This document shows positions 1 to 10,371 of a stretch of 34,200 nucleotides of DNA, piece after piece. A model generated the notes under the pieces. It saw only the letters and a list, made by a program, of their open reading frames with translations. It had not been told where the DNA came from and did not search any database. The stretch's first letter is position 1, and each line of letters starts with the position of its first letter. Made by a program: the position numbers and the translations under genes. This DNA is from Puniceicoccaceae bacterium. Its GTDB lineage: Bacteria; Verrucomicrobiota; Verrucomicrobiia; Opitutales; Coraliomargaritaceae. Location: contig JAKVCN010000022.1 in the NCBI GenBank assembly GCA_022448585.1, forward strand, positions 1 through 34,200. The letters run 5' to 3'.

Positions 1-1138
1 TCCTGCAGTTTTTTAAATGCTTTGGCATGTGCACCTGCCCGCGATAAGTCGAACGACCTTCTCCAATCGAGATAGACTTTGAAATAATATTACTTGTGGT
101 GTCATCCGCAAGGTGGATCATTTTAGCCCCAGTATCCTGATGCTGCCGGTCATTTGCCAATGCAATGGATAAAACTTCACCGCGCGCGCCCTTGCCCTTA
201 AGAACAACTCCAGGGTATTTCATTGTAAGGCGTGAACCAATATTGCAATCGATCCATTTGACCTCAGCGCCCTCATCGGCCATGCCGCGCTTCGTGACCA
301 AATTAAAAACATTATTCGACCAGTTTTGTACAGTGATGTACTGGATTTTTGCATTCTTAAGCGCGACAAGCTCCACTACTGCGCTGTGCAGTGTTGCAGT
401 CTCAAATTTCGGTGCAGTGCAGCCTTCCATGTAGGTAATCTCTGCGCCTTCGTCTGCTATTATTAGTGTGCGTTCGAATTGACCAAAGTTTTCAGCGTTA
501 ATGCGGAAGTATGCCTGTAGAGGCTGCTTCAACTTTACGCCCTTAGGTACGTAGATGAAACTGCCTCCAGAGAAAGTAGCGCTGTTTAGCGCCGAGAATT
601 TATTATCTGTTGTTGGAATGACCTTACCAAAGTAAGGGCGAAAAATATCTGGATATTTGGCTAGTCCCTCTGTTGATCCAACAAAAATCACTCCTTCTTT
701 TTCTAAATCTTCTTTCATGCGCGAGTAAGCTGCTTCGGAGTCGAATTGAGCCTCGACCCCAGCAAGGAATTTGCGCTCCTGCTCAGGAATGCCCAGGCGC
801 TCAAAGGTTTCTTTAACGTCGTCAGGAACTTCGTCCCAAGTTCGCGAGGGTTGTTGGCCCTTCGATAAGTAATATCGAATTTGATCAAAATCGATATTTT
901 CAAGGTCCTTGTCTGCCCATTTAGTTGGCATTGGTTTTTTCCTAAAAATTTCTAGGGCTTTCAAGCGAAAGTCGCGCAGCCATTCATCCTCGTCTTTTAC
1001 TTCAGAGATATATTTAATGGTAGCTTCATTGAGTCCAACTCCAGCATCGTACTTGTAGTCTTCTGGGTATTGAAAATTGCCCTTTTCCGTATCAAAATGA
1101 AGGGCTTCTTCCTGCTCTTGTACTTTAATGTTACTCAT
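1..1138 (-). CDS. sufB: Fe-S cluster assembly scaffold SufB (3' end beyond window)
   Basis: SufB works with SufC and SufD in the cytoplasmic SUF complex that builds Fe-S clusters and hands them to apoproteins. The reading frame runs without a stop from an ATG at 1138 to the left edge, giving about 379 residues of a protein usually near 470-480, so roughly the last 100 residues are missing. Recognisable SufB segments include [19 protein letters not shown], the stretch around EGCTAP in the beta-helix core, and a late GRSTYRG segment typical of the family. The start lies 22 bases after the sufC stop, so the two genes are probably co-transcribed. Gene order is regulator, sufC, sufB rather than the common sufB, sufC. 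No Shine-Dalgarno sequence is visible before the ATG. Identification is firm; the C-terminus cannot be judged. Confidence 0.95.
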   Translation of the reverse strand, partial: MSNIKVQEQEEALHFDTEKGNFQYPEDYKYDAGVGLNEATIKYISEVKDEDEWLRDFRLKALEIFRKKPMPTKWADKDLENIDFDQIRYYLSKGQQPSRTWDEVPDDVKETFERLGIPEQERKFLAGVEAQFDSEAAYSRMKEDLEKEGVIFVGSTEGLAKYPDIFRPYFGKVIPTTDNKFSALNSATFSGGSFIYVPKGVKLKQPLQAYFRINAENFGQFERTLIIADEGAEITYMEGCTAPKFETATLHSAVVELVALKNAKIQYITVQNWSNNVFNLVTKRGMADEGAEVKWIDCNIGSRLTMKYPGVVLKGKGARGEVLSIALANDRQHQDTGAKMIHLADDTTSNIISKSISIGEGRSTYRGQVHMPKHLKNCR

Positions 1139-1160
1139 AATTAGTATTCTGTTAAATAAA

Positions 1161-1922
1161 TTAAGCTGTCGCGGTCACAAATTCCTCTTGTACCCAATCA
1201 TATCCTTTTGTCTCCAGTTCTTTTGCGAGTTCAGCGTCACCACTACGAACGATACGTCCATCAAACATAACGTGCACAGTATCGGGAACTATGTAATCGA
1301 GTAAGCGCTGGTAGTGGGTGATGACTAGAAAGCCTCTATCTTTAGCTCGCATGTGGTTGACCCCTTCAGAGACAATTTTAAGGGCGTCGATGTCGAGACC
1401 TGAATCAGTCTCATCCATCACGCAGTACTTGGGCTCCAGCATGGACATCTGCAATATCTCACAACGCTTTTTCTCCCCGCCTGAAAAGCCTTCGTTTAAA
1501 GAGCGAGCAGTGAATTTACGATCCATTTTTAAGGCATCCATTTTTGCGTAGAGCTCTTTGTAAAATTCGACAGCATTAAGCTCCTCACCCTCTACTAAGC
1601 GAGCAGCGCGTGCAGCACGGATAAAATTAGCAATCGAGACACCTGGTATCTCCATTGGATATTGAAAAGCCAAAAACAGACCGAAATGTGAAATTTCATC
1701 GGGCTCTTTGCCAAGAATGCTTTCGCCATCTAGTATTATATCACCACTATCAACGGTGTAGTCCTCATGGCCAGCCATGACTTTAGCTAGTGTGCTCTTA
1801 CCTGTTCCATTAGGGCCCATAAGTGCGTGTACTTCACCCTTTGGAATTGTTAAATTAAAGTCTTTTAAGATGGCTTGGCCATTGATAGAGACATTGAGAT
1901 TAGTAATTTTTAGTGTATTCAT
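1161..1922 (-). CDS. sufC: SUF system ATPase SufC
   Basis: SufC is the ABC-type ATPase that drives the SufBCD scaffold; it is cytoplasmic and has no membrane partner. The 253-residue length is normal for the family. Walker A is GPNGTGKST (residues 36-44), the ABC signature is FSGGEKKR (146-153), Walker B with the SufC-type continuation is [10 protein letters not shown] (168-177), and the H-loop histidine is at about 203 in VITHYQ. The DETDSGLD form separates SufC from transporter ATPases. It sits 39 bases downstream of the Fur-family gene and 22 bases upstream of sufB on the same strand, which suggests one transcript and iron- or stress-linked control. The ATG at 1922 fits the family N-terminus ([12 protein letters not shown]). 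Confidence 0.97.
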   Translation of the reverse strand: MNTLKITNLNVSINGQAILKDFNLTIPKGEVHALMGPNGTGKSTLAKVMAGHEDYTVDSGDIILDGESILGKEPDEISHFGLFLAFQYPMEIPGVSIANFIRAARAARLVEGEELNAVEFYKELYAKMDALKMDRKFTARSLNEGFSGGEKKRCEILQMSMLEPKYCVMDETDSGLDIDALKIVSEGVNHMRAKDRGFLVITHYQRLLDYIVPDTVHVMFDGRIVRSGDAELAKELETKGYDWVQEEFVTATA

Positions 1923-1961
1923 TTCTATAGCTATAAAGGTGCAGAGTTTCTTTATTCATTC

Positions 1962-2399
1962 TTAGGCATGATCGTCGCAGTCGCCGCATTTGCCGTCATA
2001 GGCAATTTCGATATGTTCGGTAACGAAGCCAGTAGGGAGAACTGCTTTGAGTTCTGTGATGAGTCGATCCGACAATTCAATATCTACTATTTCTCCACTT
2101 TCTTTACAGTAAAAGTGGGCGTGTTGAGTTAAGTTAGGGCAGTAGCGAGTGGGTTCTCGGTCAAAATTCACCGAGCGAATGAGTCCACTCTCAACAAGGG
2201 TCTCTAGACAGTTATACACCGTGGCAAGTGAGATCGTTGGCATCTCCATGCGGGATCGAGCATATATTTCATCTGCAGTTGGATGATCACGTTTGTCTAA
2301 CAAAACAGAAAATACGTGCTCTCGCTGTTTTGTGGGACGTTGACCACTGTGCCCCAAGGCTCTATTTAAAAGATTTTTGTACTCAGTTGTAAGTTTCAT
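1962..2399 (-). CDS. Fur-family metal/peroxide-responsive transcriptional regulator
   Basis: A 145-residue winged-helix repressor of the Fur/PerR family. Visible landmarks are [10 protein letters not shown] (21-30), HPTADEIY (39-46), the recognition-helix region [13 protein letters not shown] (56-68) and a histidine-rich metal region HAHFYC (93-98). The C-terminal CGDC (138-141) keeps one CxxC pair, but the first pair, normally CxxCG after the HxH, reads CKESGE here, so its second cysteine is missing and the structural zinc site is probably altered. The gene heads the sufC-sufB run and overlaps none of them. A strong promoter and two GAA/TTC palindromes lie directly upstream, which points to autoregulation. 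Whether it senses iron, peroxide or Fe-S status cannot be read from sequence; PerR-like or Fur-like are both possible. Confidence 0.9.
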   Translation of the reverse strand: MKLTTEYKNLLNRALGHSGQRPTKQREHVFSVLLDKRDHPTADEIYARSRMEMPTISLATVYNCLETLVESGLIRSVNFDREPTRYCPNLTQHAHFYCKESGEIVDIELSDRLITELKAVLPTGFVTEHIEIAYDGKCGDCDDHA

Positions 2400-2402
2400 A
2401 AT

Positions 2403-2416
2403 ATAGAATGTTCTAT
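2403..2416. promoter_or_regulatory. Second TAGAA/TTCTA palindrome in the regulator leader
   Basis: ATAGAATGTTCTAT is a perfect inverted repeat (ATAGAA, two-base centre, TTCTAT) carrying the same TAGAA/TTCTA half-sites as the neighbouring 15-base palindrome, with a centre one base shorter. It lies between the predicted start site and the ATG of the Fur-family gene. A second operator or spacing variant is likely. Confidence 0.45.
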
Positions 2417-2417
2417 T

Positions 2418-2432
2418 TTAGAATAATTCTAA
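2418..2432. promoter_or_regulatory. 7-1-7 palindromic operator, Fur/PerR-box-like
   Basis: TTAGAATAATTCTAA is a perfect inverted repeat with the 7-1-7 layout known for Bacillus Fur and PerR boxes (PerR: TTATAATnATTATAA), differing at one symmetric position per half. It abuts the TATAAT hexamer and covers the predicted start site of the Fur-family gene, as expected for an autorepressor site. Binding is inferred, not shown. Confidence 0.6.
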
Positions 2433-2461
2433 TTATAAATTACAATTTTAGTAAATTTCAA
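2432..2461 (-). promoter_or_regulatory. Sigma70-type promoter of the Fur-family gene
   Basis: Read on the minus strand there is TTGAAA (2461-2456), an 18-base spacer and a perfect TATAAT (2437-2432). The predicted transcription start is near 2425, about 25 bases before the regulator's ATG at 2399. It probably also drives sufC and sufB. The start site falls inside the palindrome at 2418-2432. Confidence 0.7.
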
Positions 2462-2556
2462 GTATGAACTAAAAATAGCATGAGATTTTAACTCGATTAT
2501 TCCGATCGAAAGATCGATGCTTGTCGCTTAACTATTTAGATTACAGTTTATTTTTC

Positions 2557-3309
2557 ATGACAATATACCGTTCATTTCTTTTACCAAAAGCGGAGCTAGG
2601 CAATGGATATGTGATTTTGGATCCTCGTGAAAGCCATCACTTAGTGCGTGTCTTTCGTGCCCGTGATAGTGCTAATGTTGAGGTTTTAGACGGAATGGGA
2701 ACTTGCTTTAAAGGTCGGCTGGTAACTGCAGATGCAAAGGCTGCGCGAATTGAAATAGATTCGCTTGAACGGGTCGAAAAAGCGCAAATTGCTGTAACTT
2801 TAGTTCAGGCTGTACCAAAGGGCAAAGCAATGGATTTGATTCTCCGCATGGCAACTGAGATAGGTGTTGCTGCAGTACAGCCGGTATTCGCTTCACATGG
2901 TGAATTCTGCATAACAGGAGAGCGCTTAGAGTCAAAATTAGACAAGTGGCGCCTTACTATGATCGAGGCTTGTAAGCAGTGCGGGGTTAAGTGGTTGCCA
3001 GACCTTGCTTCGCCCCTCACGTTCAAAGATTGGTTAGACTTGCCTGTAAAAAAGGATTCGCTGCGTTTAGTTGCCAGCTTGGAAACTAGCCGAATTCCAC
3101 TGCATAAAGTATTAAGTGCGGCTCCATTTATTTCCTCAATTCAGGTTGCTGTTGGCCCAGAAGGAGATTTTTCGGCTAACGAATATGCGCAGATGCGATC
3201 GGCTAAATTTAATCCTGTGCGCCTTGGGGCAAATGTTTTGCGTGCAGAGACTGCCGCTGCTTATCTTCTTAGCGTTGTGGACCAAATTTCCCAGAAGCAA
3301 GTAGTTTAA
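2557..3309 (+). CDS. rsmE: 16S rRNA (uracil(1498)-N3)-methyltransferase RsmE
   Basis: RsmE methylates N3 of U1498 in 16S rRNA using S-adenosylmethionine; it is a SPOUT (trefoil-knot) enzyme. The N-terminal RNA-binding part shows HHLVRVFRAR after the initial strand, and the knot region near the C-terminus shows the family's VAVGPEGDFSANE and LGANVLRAETAA motifs. With the ATG at 2557 the protein is 250 residues, normal for RsmE. The frame stays open to a TTG at 2521, which would add 12 residues, but the ATG start matches family N-termini better. It reads away from the Fur-family gene. The glycosylase gene follows 43 bases later and may share its transcript. Confidence 0.93.
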   Translation: MTIYRSFLLPKAELGNGYVILDPRESHHLVRVFRARDSANVEVLDGMGTCFKGRLVTADAKAARIEIDSLERVEKAQIAVTLVQAVPKGKAMDLILRMATEIGVAAVQPVFASHGEFCITGERLESKLDKWRLTMIEACKQCGVKWLPDLASPLTFKDWLDLPVKKDSLRLVASLETSRIPLHKVLSAAPFISSIQVAVGPEGDFSANEYAQMRSAKFNPVRLGANVLRAETAAAYLLSVVDQISQKQVV

Positions 3310-3352
3310 ATAACATATTTAAGTGAGTAAAATCTCATTAACAGTAGTAAAT

Positions 3353-3880
3353 ATGTCACGAGTTATTAGTAAAAAATTCTTTGATCGAGCAACTGTAACA
3401 GTAGCAGAAGAGTTGCTAGGAAAGACAATCTGTCGGCGTTTAAAATCAGGTAAAATCCTACGCGCGCGAATCACTGAAACAGAAGCTTATGATGGATTTG
3501 AGGATCGCGCATCACATGCTCATAAAGGTGTAACCACGCGAAATGTAGTTATGTTTGGACCGCCAGGGCGCAGTTATGTTACCCTTTGTTATGGAGTGCA
3601 TTGCTTGTTCAATGTTACTACTCGCGAGAAAGGGTATCCTGCTGCAGTATTAATTCGTGGCTTGCATGGTGTTGACGGTCCTGGTCGTACGACTAAGTAT
3701 TTACAGATTGATCGTTCTCAAAACGATCAACTTCTGAACCGAGTTAATGGTCTATGGTTGGAAGATGATGGAATCGGTCCAGAGCAAGGTTCAGTGATAG
3801 CACTCCCTAGAATTGGAGTGGAATATGCCGGTACAAACTGGTCGAAAAAACCTTGGCGTTTCAATTGGTCCGCTAACTGA
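3353..3880 (+). CDS. DNA-3-methyladenine glycosylase (AAG/MPG family)
   Basis: This base-excision repair enzyme removes alkylated purines such as 3-methyladenine. The mammalian-type AAG fold is recognised from ITETEAYDGFEDRASHA with its catalytic glutamate region, MFGPPGRSYVTLCYG, and the end motif RIGVEYAG...KPWRF. The ATG at 3353 gives 175 residues starting MSRVISKKFFDR, which fits family N-termini. A GTG at 3323 would add 10 residues without family-like sequence. It lies just after rsmE on the same strand and converges with the NamZ-like gene. The protein is on the short side of the family but has the normal terminal motif, so it appears complete. Confidence 0.92.
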   Translation: MSRVISKKFFDRATVTVAEELLGKTICRRLKSGKILRARITETEAYDGFEDRASHAHKGVTTRNVVMFGPPGRSYVTLCYGVHCLFNVTTREKGYPAAVLIRGLHGVDGPGRTTKYLQIDRSQNDQLLNRVNGLWLEDDGIGPEQGSVIALPRIGVEYAGTNWSKKPWRFNWSAN

Positions 3881-3938
3881 AGTACATTTTTTGTGATTTA
3901 GTCTCCTGATCATTGGAAACTACAGTCTCTCATTAAGG

Positions 3939-5189
3939 CTACTTGTACAAGTAGAAGCGACGTGAGTTTTTTTGAAAGGCTTTCGACTGGGACTCCCAGC
4001 GCCCTACAAATTGGTTTACCCTAGCTTTTGATCCACGCTGACTGATTTCAGTCCACCAAGCGCTATTTCCCACATGTTTGTTGAATAAATTTATATTTTT
4101 TGCGTGTGCGAATGGGTTAGGTTTCTCCCACTTGGCGGATAGTTGCATCATATGAAAACTTATCTCTGTAGGGCGTACAGCCTTCCAATTCATAACTTTA
4201 ATATAGACGCCCTCAACTAGCGAACCATTAGCAGTTTTAGTCTGCATAATAGTATATGCTAGACCGGGGATATTTTTTAGTTCAAGTGCTCTTTTTATTT
4301 CAGCAGCAGACTTTTTATTGTGCCTTAGTAAGCGAAATGGATAGGCGGTGCCTATGCCATGGCTAAAACCACCCTCCTGAGAGCCTAGTCCGGTCATTGC
4401 ATAGCCAAGAACTGCCGACAAGTCAGGGATATATGGAGAAGTGGGAATCCAACGTAGTCCGGTATCTGGCCATTGCATCGATCTTGTCCATCCGCGCATT
4501 GGAATAACTTTTAGCTTAGCTGCTTTTAATTGCTGAGGACTCACTCGATCCGGACGAATCCAACCCAAGCAGTAGCGCGCCATTATAGCAATTTCTCCAA
4601 TTGTTAAGCCGTGTACATAGGGGGTAAAAATATCACCCACATAACTGCGCCATTCTTTGTTGAGTGGGGGACCATCAACCTTAATTCCGCCCAGTGGATT
4701 AGGACGATCTAATACAATGACCTCGACTCCGTTTTTAAAGCAGGACTCCATTGCTCGTAACATGCAGCTTACATACGTGTAGGAGCGTACACCAATATCT
4801 TGTAGGTCAATCACTAAGGCATCCAATCCGCGTAGCATTTTATCGCTAGGCCAGCGAAATTCGCCGTATAATGAGTAGACCGGTAAGCCGGTGCGGCGAT
4901 CTATCTTATTATCGACTGGTACATTCGCTTTTTCATTACCATAAATGCCATGTTCGGGGCCGAAAAGAGCTACAAGTTCTGTGTTGGGTGAACTGCGAAG
5001 AATATCAATAGAGCTTACGCCATGTCGATTGACGCCTGCTGGGTGTGTGAGTAGCCCGATGCGTTTACCTGCGACCTCTCTAAATCCAGATTGCTCTAAT
5101 CGATCAATGCCTAGGTGGATTACCTGCGCAGTTAATTGAAGTGCAGCAAAGCTGATCGGGAGTAAGAGCAAGTATATCTTTTTAAACAT
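3939..5189 (-). CDS. Exported NamZ-like exo-beta-N-acetylmuramidase (DUF1343)
   Basis: NamZ-family enzymes release terminal N-acetylmuramic acid from peptidoglycan fragments. The 416-residue protein starts with a lysine pair and a hydrophobic stretch (about residues 5-20) ending near LTAQ, a likely Sec signal peptide, so it should be periplasmic. Family motifs are LTHPAGV (48-54), FGPEHG (76-81), which holds the conserved Glu-His pair regarded as the active site, [12 protein letters not shown] (128-139) and LDRPNPLGG further on. The C-terminal domain carries ISFHMMQL-type sequence common to DUF1343. The gene lies 103 bases downstream of the glycerate kinase stop on the same strand. Its stop codon is inside a perfect 16-base palindrome. 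Substrate is inferred from the family. Confidence 0.85.
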   Translation of the reverse strand: MFKKIYLLLLPISFAALQLTAQVIHLGIDRLEQSGFREVAGKRIGLLTHPAGVNRHGVSSIDILRSSPNTELVALFGPEHGIYGNEKANVPVDNKIDRRTGLPVYSLYGEFRWPSDKMLRGLDALVIDLQDIGVRSYTYVSCMLRAMESCFKNGVEVIVLDRPNPLGGIKVDGPPLNKEWRSYVGDIFTPYVHGLTIGEIAIMARYCLGWIRPDRVSPQQLKAAKLKVIPMRGWTRSMQWPDTGLRWIPTSPYIPDLSAVLGYAMTGLGSQEGGFSHGIGTAYPFRLLRHNKKSAAEIKRALELKNIPGLAYTIMQTKTANGSLVEGVYIKVMNWKAVRPTEISFHMMQLSAKWEKPNPFAHAKNINLFNKHVGNSAWWTEISQRGSKARVNQFVGRWESQSKAFQKNSRRFYLYK

Positions 5190-5292
5190 TGAAAAATAAT
5201 ATGCGCTGGATTTTTGAGTTATTTGTAAGTCTTGATTTATAATCCAAGCTCAGTTTCACAGCGCTCATTATATCCTTTGATGCGCGACCTGT

Positions 5293-6459
5293 TTAACTGT
5301 CACGATCGAGTAATGCACGGATTGTTGCGCTGTGGAGATTTTTAGGTGCTAGTCTTAGCGCTTTAGGTAGAGGGCAACCTTCTGGCGTTATGCTGTAAGA
5401 GCGGCATAGTGGAAATCGATCGCTCAACTGCCGCGCTGCGCCAGCATCTACTTTTCCCGCGAGCAAGATACAGGGTTTGCTCGCAGCGTGTGCGGCGCTA
5501 GCCAGCGCATAGGGACCCTTTCCAGAGAGCGAACTAGAGTCGAATTTACCTTCTCCAGTAAGGATTAAATCTGCATTTGCCACCTTTTCAGCGAGGTTCA
5601 ACCATGTATATACGAGCTCAAAGCCGGCGACGAATTTTGCATTTAAAGCGGCTTTTAAGCCAAATCCGATACCTCCGGCAGCGCCGCTTCCTGGGTAATC
5701 TTTGAGTGTCTGTGGTTGATTGAAATAATCACAAATCATCGAGGCTAGCCGAGCAGCTTGAAAATCAAACATCGCTAATTCGTGTTCTGGCAGTCCTTTT
5801 TGCGGTCCATACACGTAAGCTGCTCCTTGCTTGCCTAACAGTGGGTTATCCACGTCGCAGGCGATGAAAATCGAAGGGTATTCAAGCTCTATTTTACCAG
5901 TAATAGATTGAATTTCTCGCCACTGTGCTGGAGTGATTCGATCCTTCTTACCGAATCGTATGCCAAGCGCTTCAAGTGCTCCTATGCCTAAATCGCTCGT
6001 GGCGCTTCCTCCAATGCCTAAGAGTATGGCGCTAGCGCCTTCGCAGCTTGCGATCTTTATTAGCTCACCAGTGCCATAGCTAGTACAATTTTTGGGATTG
6101 CGCTTTGCTTTTGGAACTTGCTCAAGCCCCGCAACGGAGGCCATTTCAATAATGGCAAGCCGCCCTCGTGATTTACCTAAAAGTGCTTGGACTGCGCTCG
6201 AGATATCTTCTAGGTTGATCCAGCCTATTGGCGCTTCGACTGTTTCACCAAGTGGTCCACTTACGATATGAGTCTCTATCTTGCCAGCAGCAGCGTGCGT
6301 CAAAATTCTACAAAACCCTTCACCGCCATCAGTTAAAGGTGCTTGGCTCAGTTCGATTGATTCGCTCATTGCCTTTTCCACCGCAGAAAGAGCGACTTCA
6401 CAAGCGGTTTGCGCAGATATGGAATCTTTAAACTTATCAAATGCGGCGAGTATATGCAT
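5293..6459 (-). CDS. Glycerate 2-kinase (GarK/GlxK family)
   Basis: Phosphorylates glycerate, giving 2-phosphoglycerate in characterised GarK/GlxK members, and so feeds glyoxylate- or serine-derived carbon into glycolysis. The 388-residue length is normal. Family landmarks are AAFDKFKDSISA at the N-terminus (5-16), PLTDGGEGF (41-49), GIGGSATSDLGIGA (148-161), CDVDNPLLG (200-208), PGSGAAGGIGFG (255-266) and LTGEGKFDSSSL (299-310). The gene is flanked by 195 bases upstream and 103 downstream, so it may be a single-gene unit. There is no glyoxylate carboligase or tartronate semialdehyde reductase next to it. Assignment to the family is firm; the product isomer is inferred. Confidence 0.92.
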   Translation of the reverse strand: MHILAAFDKFKDSISAQTACEVALSAVEKAMSESIELSQAPLTDGGEGFCRILTHAAAGKIETHIVSGPLGETVEAPIGWINLEDISSAVQALLGKSRGRLAIIEMASVAGLEQVPKAKRNPKNCTSYGTGELIKIASCEGASAILLGIGGSATSDLGIGALEALGIRFGKKDRITPAQWREIQSITGKIELEYPSIFIACDVDNPLLGKQGAAYVYGPQKGLPEHELAMFDFQAARLASMICDYFNQPQTLKDYPGSGAAGGIGFGLKAALNAKFVAGFELVYTWLNLAEKVANADLILTGEGKFDSSSLSGKGPYALASAAHAASKPCILLAGKVDAGAARQLSDRFPLCRSYSITPEGCPLPKALRLAPKNLHSATIRALLDRDS

Positions 6460-6654
6460 ATACTTTCAATAAATTGTCTCTGCTCATCAGCCAATAACGA
6501 ACTGAGGGTTATGCACAGTTAATTTTTTAAAAAAGCTAGATTTATAGGGTACTGGATTAATAATTTTATAGCTGAATACTGCTTACGAGTTTTTCTTTAG
6601 ATCCAATAGTTAGTCATGCAGAGCAAAGCGAATGCGCCACTTATTGAGTTCCCA

Positions 6655-8412
6655 CTAGCGCTGTTCTTGGCCTGACTCAACATCGATAATTTTGAAATTT
6701 TCGACGTGATATATTGGATCAGCGCGAAACGATAATTTAGATCCGTAAGAGCGCTCAATACCAATTAGCAAATCTTCATCTTCTTTGCGTAGACGTTCCA
6801 AATTAGTTGGATGCAACAATACGCGCAGTTGGATCTCTTTGTCCATGCCTTCGCGGGCACGTATGTGGCGGATCACGCTTATGATTCGACGCTGTATCTC
6901 GACACTCATAGTGCGAGCGGACTTTACCATACTTCGACCATTGCAGTAGGGGCAAGACGTGTATATGCCACTTGAATTACTCTCAGAGTGACGTTGGCGC
7001 GTCATTTGCATGATTCCAAGAGTTGATATTGGTAGTATATGGCTCTTTGCTTTATCCTCAGACATTTCTTTGCGCATGCGAGAGAGTACAGCATTTCGGT
7101 CTTTCTTAGCCTTCATGTCTATAAAGTCCATAATCACAAGTCCACCTATGTTTCGCAGGCGTACTTGACGACAGATCTCAGAGGCGGCTTCTAGGTTCAC
7201 TTGTAAAATAAAGTCATTTCCGTCCTTGGATCTATTTTTGTGCGAACCAGTGTTCACATCTATAGAAATCAGAGCTTCTGTTTCCTCAATTACAATTTCA
7301 CCTCCAGAGGGTAGCGGAACGCACCTTAGGTATGTTTGCTCAATCTGCCTCTCAATATTAAATCGTTCAAATATGGGTATATCTTCACTGAACATCTGCA
7401 CTTTTGATTTTGAACGAGGAGAGATCTTAATAACTTCATTATTTACTACGTCATAGTCCTCTCGGCGATCCATCATAACGCGATCAATATCTTCAGTTAA
7501 GAAGTCTCGTACCGTACGACCAATTATGTCAGGTTCGACATAGAGGCAGGTCGGTTTTTTTGATTCTTCCATGCGTTGATTAATAATATCCCAGCGCTTT
7601 AGCAAAATATGAAGGTCACGGATAAAGTAACGATCTTTCTTGCCTTCGCCAGCAGTTCGAATGATAACTCCCATCTCTTCCGGCAGCGTTAGAGCTCTTA
7701 AGATCTTTTTCAAGCGACTGCGCTCTTTTTTGTCTCCGATTTTACGCGAGATACCCATGGTGCCTGAATAGGGCATAAGCACAAGGAAGCGTCCAGGAAG
7801 GGCGACGTTAGTAGTAGTTCGCGGACCTTTAGTTCCAATCTTTCCTTTTGTGATCTGAACAACAATTTCGCTTCCGACAGGGTATAGCTTAGGGATATCT
7901 TTAATTGTCACCTTTTCGCTCTCGCGTTTGCGCTGCCTAGCGGATTTATTATCGCGTACCACCTCGATGGTTGTGTCACTAACCGCGGGGAGTATATCCC
8001 AGTAGTGAAGGAATGCATTTTTAGGTTCTCCAATGTCCACGAATGCAGCCTTAAGCCCTGGCTCTAAGTTTTGTATTCTGCCCTTAAAGATCGCACCGAC
8101 CTCACGATCTTCACCTGTGCGTTCTATCTCGAATTTTTCGAGTACGCCATCTTTTAACTGCGCAACTCTTTTTTCTAGGGGTTCTGAATTGATGATGAGC
8201 TCAGAGTACGCTTTTTTCTCTTTTTTGATCGCTCGCATGATACGGGTAACCAATGGCTGATTTTTGGCTCGCTTTGCAGCATCATTTTTGAGCTCTCTTG
8301 GATTGATCCGCTCGCCTTTGGCTTCCTGTGGTGCTTCTATTAACTCATCTGTGAATTGTTCATCTGTGACTTGTTCACTTGAGTCTAATGGTTCGATATT
8401 TGAATCTTTCAT
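6655..8412 (-). CDS. Ribonuclease E/G family endoribonuclease with N-terminal extension
   Basis: Cuts single-stranded AU-rich RNA in mRNA turnover and rRNA or tRNA maturation. The 585 residues divide into a charged extension of about 70 residues, an S1 RNA-binding domain around [19 protein letters not shown] (106-124), the DNase I-like catalytic domain with ISIDVNTG (383-390, Asp385) and IMDFIDM (427-433, Asp429), the [11 protein letters not shown] segment (464-474) and a zinc-link CPYC (487-490). It ends soon after the small domain, so the long RNase E scaffold tail is absent and the enzyme is RNase G-like. The acidic-then-basic extension before [10 protein letters not shown] is not part of classical RNase G. 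It follows rodA on the same strand, 87 bases downstream, as in mre-rodA-rng clusters. Confidence 0.93.
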   Translation of the reverse strand: MKDSNIEPLDSSEQVTDEQFTDELIEAPQEAKGERINPRELKNDAAKRAKNQPLVTRIMRAIKKEKKAYSELIINSEPLEKRVAQLKDGVLEKFEIERTGEDREVGAIFKGRIQNLEPGLKAAFVDIGEPKNAFLHYWDILPAVSDTTIEVVRDNKSARQRKRESEKVTIKDIPKLYPVGSEIVVQITKGKIGTKGPRTTTNVALPGRFLVLMPYSGTMGISRKIGDKKERSRLKKILRALTLPEEMGVIIRTAGEGKKDRYFIRDLHILLKRWDIINQRMEESKKPTCLYVEPDIIGRTVRDFLTEDIDRVMMDRREDYDVVNNEVIKISPRSKSKVQMFSEDIPIFERFNIERQIEQTYLRCVPLPSGGEIVIEETEALISIDVNTGSHKNRSKDGNDFILQVNLEAASEICRQVRLRNIGGLVIMDFIDMKAKKDRNAVLSRMRKEMSEDKAKSHILPISTLGIMQMTRQRHSESNSSGIYTSCPYCNGRSMVKSARTMSVEIQRRIISVIRHIRAREGMDKEIQLRVLLHPTNLERLRKEDEDLLIGIERSYGSKLSFRADPIYHVENFKIIDVESGQEQR

Positions 8413-8499
8413 AGGTCTTGGTATATCCCGGGTTTAGTGGGGATCCCAAGTCTCGGCTGCAGTTGCAAATCGTCGCGCACGTTATTGAAGTATTGGCGA

Positions 8500-9756
<1,257 letters not shown>

Positions 9757-9829
9757 AGGTTTTTTATCTATTGTTTGGTTCAGGGGTGCAGAAATTGATC
9801 AAATACTAAATAATATATTTTATGCACAG

Positions 9830-10291
9830 TTAGTTGGCATCTCCTAGATAAAGATTGGGACAATTAAAGCCACTATGATTAAAGAAAGGTCTAATAATTT
9901 TTGGAAGCAATCTGTATTCTTTTAACCTTCCTAAGGGTAACCATTCGACACCTATTTGTTTTTTGTCCAATTCACTACCATCACCAATTTCTTCTGAACT
10001 AGAAAGGTCGCAACGAAAAACGCTTTCGACTTGATGAAAGTCTCTGTGACTTTTCTTAAACTCATGGTTTCTGCCTATATATTCACGCACATAGAGTAAT
10101 TCTTTTATGGTAACCAATGCTCCAATCTCTTCTTTGCACTCTCGTATTAGGCTTTCTTTTAGTGTTTCTCCATGTTGCTGTCCTCCCCCCGGAAGAATAT
10201 AAAAAATTCCGGATGAATCGCGCATCTGAATTGTAAGCAATTTACCGTTTTTTAATATCAAAGCTCTTGAAGCAGTTCTTATGGATTGCAT
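9830..10291 (-). CDS. Nudix hydrolase
   Basis: Hydrolyses a nucleoside diphosphate linked to another group; the substrate is unknown. The Nudix box is perfect: G36 x5 E42 x7 REC(K)EE x G57 ([12 protein letters not shown]... to EEIG). Upstream is [10 protein letters not shown] and a short N-terminal strand region. The ATG at 10291 gives 153 residues starting [12 protein letters not shown]. The frame continues to a TTG at 10330, but those 13 residues look like non-family sequence. It is transcribed toward rodA and diverges from mgtE with only about 80 bases between. The C-terminus ([12 protein letters not shown]) is unremarkable. Family assignment is firm, function open. Confidence 0.88.
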   Translation of the reverse strand: MQSIRTASRALILKNGKLLTIQMRDSSGIFYILPGGGQQHGETLKESLIRECKEEIGALVTIKELLYVREYIGRNHEFKKSHRDFHQVESVFRCDLSSSEEIGDGSELDKKQIGVEWLPLGRLKEYRLLPKIIRPFFNHSGFNCPNLYLGDAN

Positions 10292-10371
10292 AATAGGAAT
10301 TAGGTCAAAGATAGATAAGGATAGTAGCAAGTCTCAAGAGCGGTAATTAACTGCTATTTAACAAATGCGAT

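Noticed and set aside
2503-2516. CGATC-GAAA-GATCG hairpin upstream of rsmE as a regulatory element
   Set aside because: Only five base pairs, no T run, and no family precedent; chance is likely.
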